Assembly: GCF_035920445.1 (NCBI RefSeq)
Contig: NZ_CP109162.1
Coordinates: forward strand, 6,944,001-7,008,000
Length of the DNA stretch: 64,000 nt
Direction of reading: 5' to 3'
Origin: Nocardia sp. NBC_01730
GTDB taxonomy: Bacteria; Actinomycetota; Actinomycetes; Mycobacteriales; Mycobacteriaceae
DNA letters: not shown here
Position numbering within the stretch: the stretch's first letter is position 1
Text below: more notes on this DNA, generated by a model
What the model was told of the DNA's origin: nothing
What the model saw: only the letters and a program-made list of their open reading frames with translations
The model's database searches: none

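Noticed and set aside
57836..62623. 1,595-codon open frame on the minus strand (also similar ones at 46880-51061, 39590-43675, 10763-14134 and 20492-23533)
   Set aside because: All five are in exact codon register with the + strand frame. Stops in that antisense frame need TTA, CTA or TCA on the + strand, which are rare in GC-rich genes. Their translations are Arg/His/Gly/Pro-rich with no recognisable domains, while the + frame has conserved catalytic motifs at the same places.
2..64000. Possibility of many separate adjacent genes read as one
   Set aside because: No in-frame stop, no intergenic spacing and no consistent ribosome binding site before internal Met or Val codons were seen. Internal starts cannot be excluded without expression data.

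Overview
The window appears to be the interior of one giant protein-coding gene. Reading the + strand from base 2 in triplets gives an unbroken reading frame to base 64000 (21,333 codons). I found no stop, no intergenic gap, and neither the gene's start nor its end. Codons are strongly GC-biased at the third position. The domains present (ECF-sigma-like, LacI-type helix-turn-helix, RsbW-like GHKL, PP2C, DUF1023-like, papain-fold toxin/glutamine-deamidase-like) suggest a high-GC actinomycete, probably of the Nocardia/Mycobacteriales type; this is inference. Residue calls come from reading the translation by eye, without profile searches. I saw no RNA genes, CRISPR, insertion sequences, terminators or credible promoters.

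Layout. The polypeptide is a long chain of helix-rich spacers alternating with two recurrent globular modules. The first is a papain-fold module with a Cys...His...Asp/Glu pattern, found 18 times (from 1.7 to 63.6 kb). The second is an alpha/beta module resembling DUF1023 hydrolases without the usual nucleophile motif, found about 16 times. Inserted among them are: two PP2C phosphatase domains (2.96-3.89 and 4.60-5.41 kb); a degenerate GHKL-like module (10.0-10.7 kb); a sigma-factor-like block followed by about 17 tandem LacI-type helix-turn-helix modules (23.8-28.5 kb); a nucleotidyltransferase domain (32.3-32.7 kb); a second array of five helix-turn-helix modules with a second sigma-like block and an RsbW-like GHKL domain (40.2-43.3 kb); two ADP-ribosyltransferase-like remnants (49.2-49.8 and 52.0-52.4 kb); and an HExxH metallopeptidase-like domain (52.9-53.5 kb).

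How the parts may work together. The papain, ADP-ribosyltransferase-like, metallopeptidase and nucleotidyltransferase parts belong to families known from bacterial conflict systems. The PP2C, GHKL and sigma-like parts belong to families that work together in partner-switching control of transcription. Finding both sets with 22 LacI-type DNA-binding modules in one chain is the main novelty here. Whether the chain is translated whole, self-cleaved, exported or kept in the cell cannot be decided from the sequence. Several modules are near-copies of each other, so the gene has grown by internal duplication. The sigma/LacI block has visibly lower third-position GC than its surroundings, which suggests a separate origin or a different selective history.
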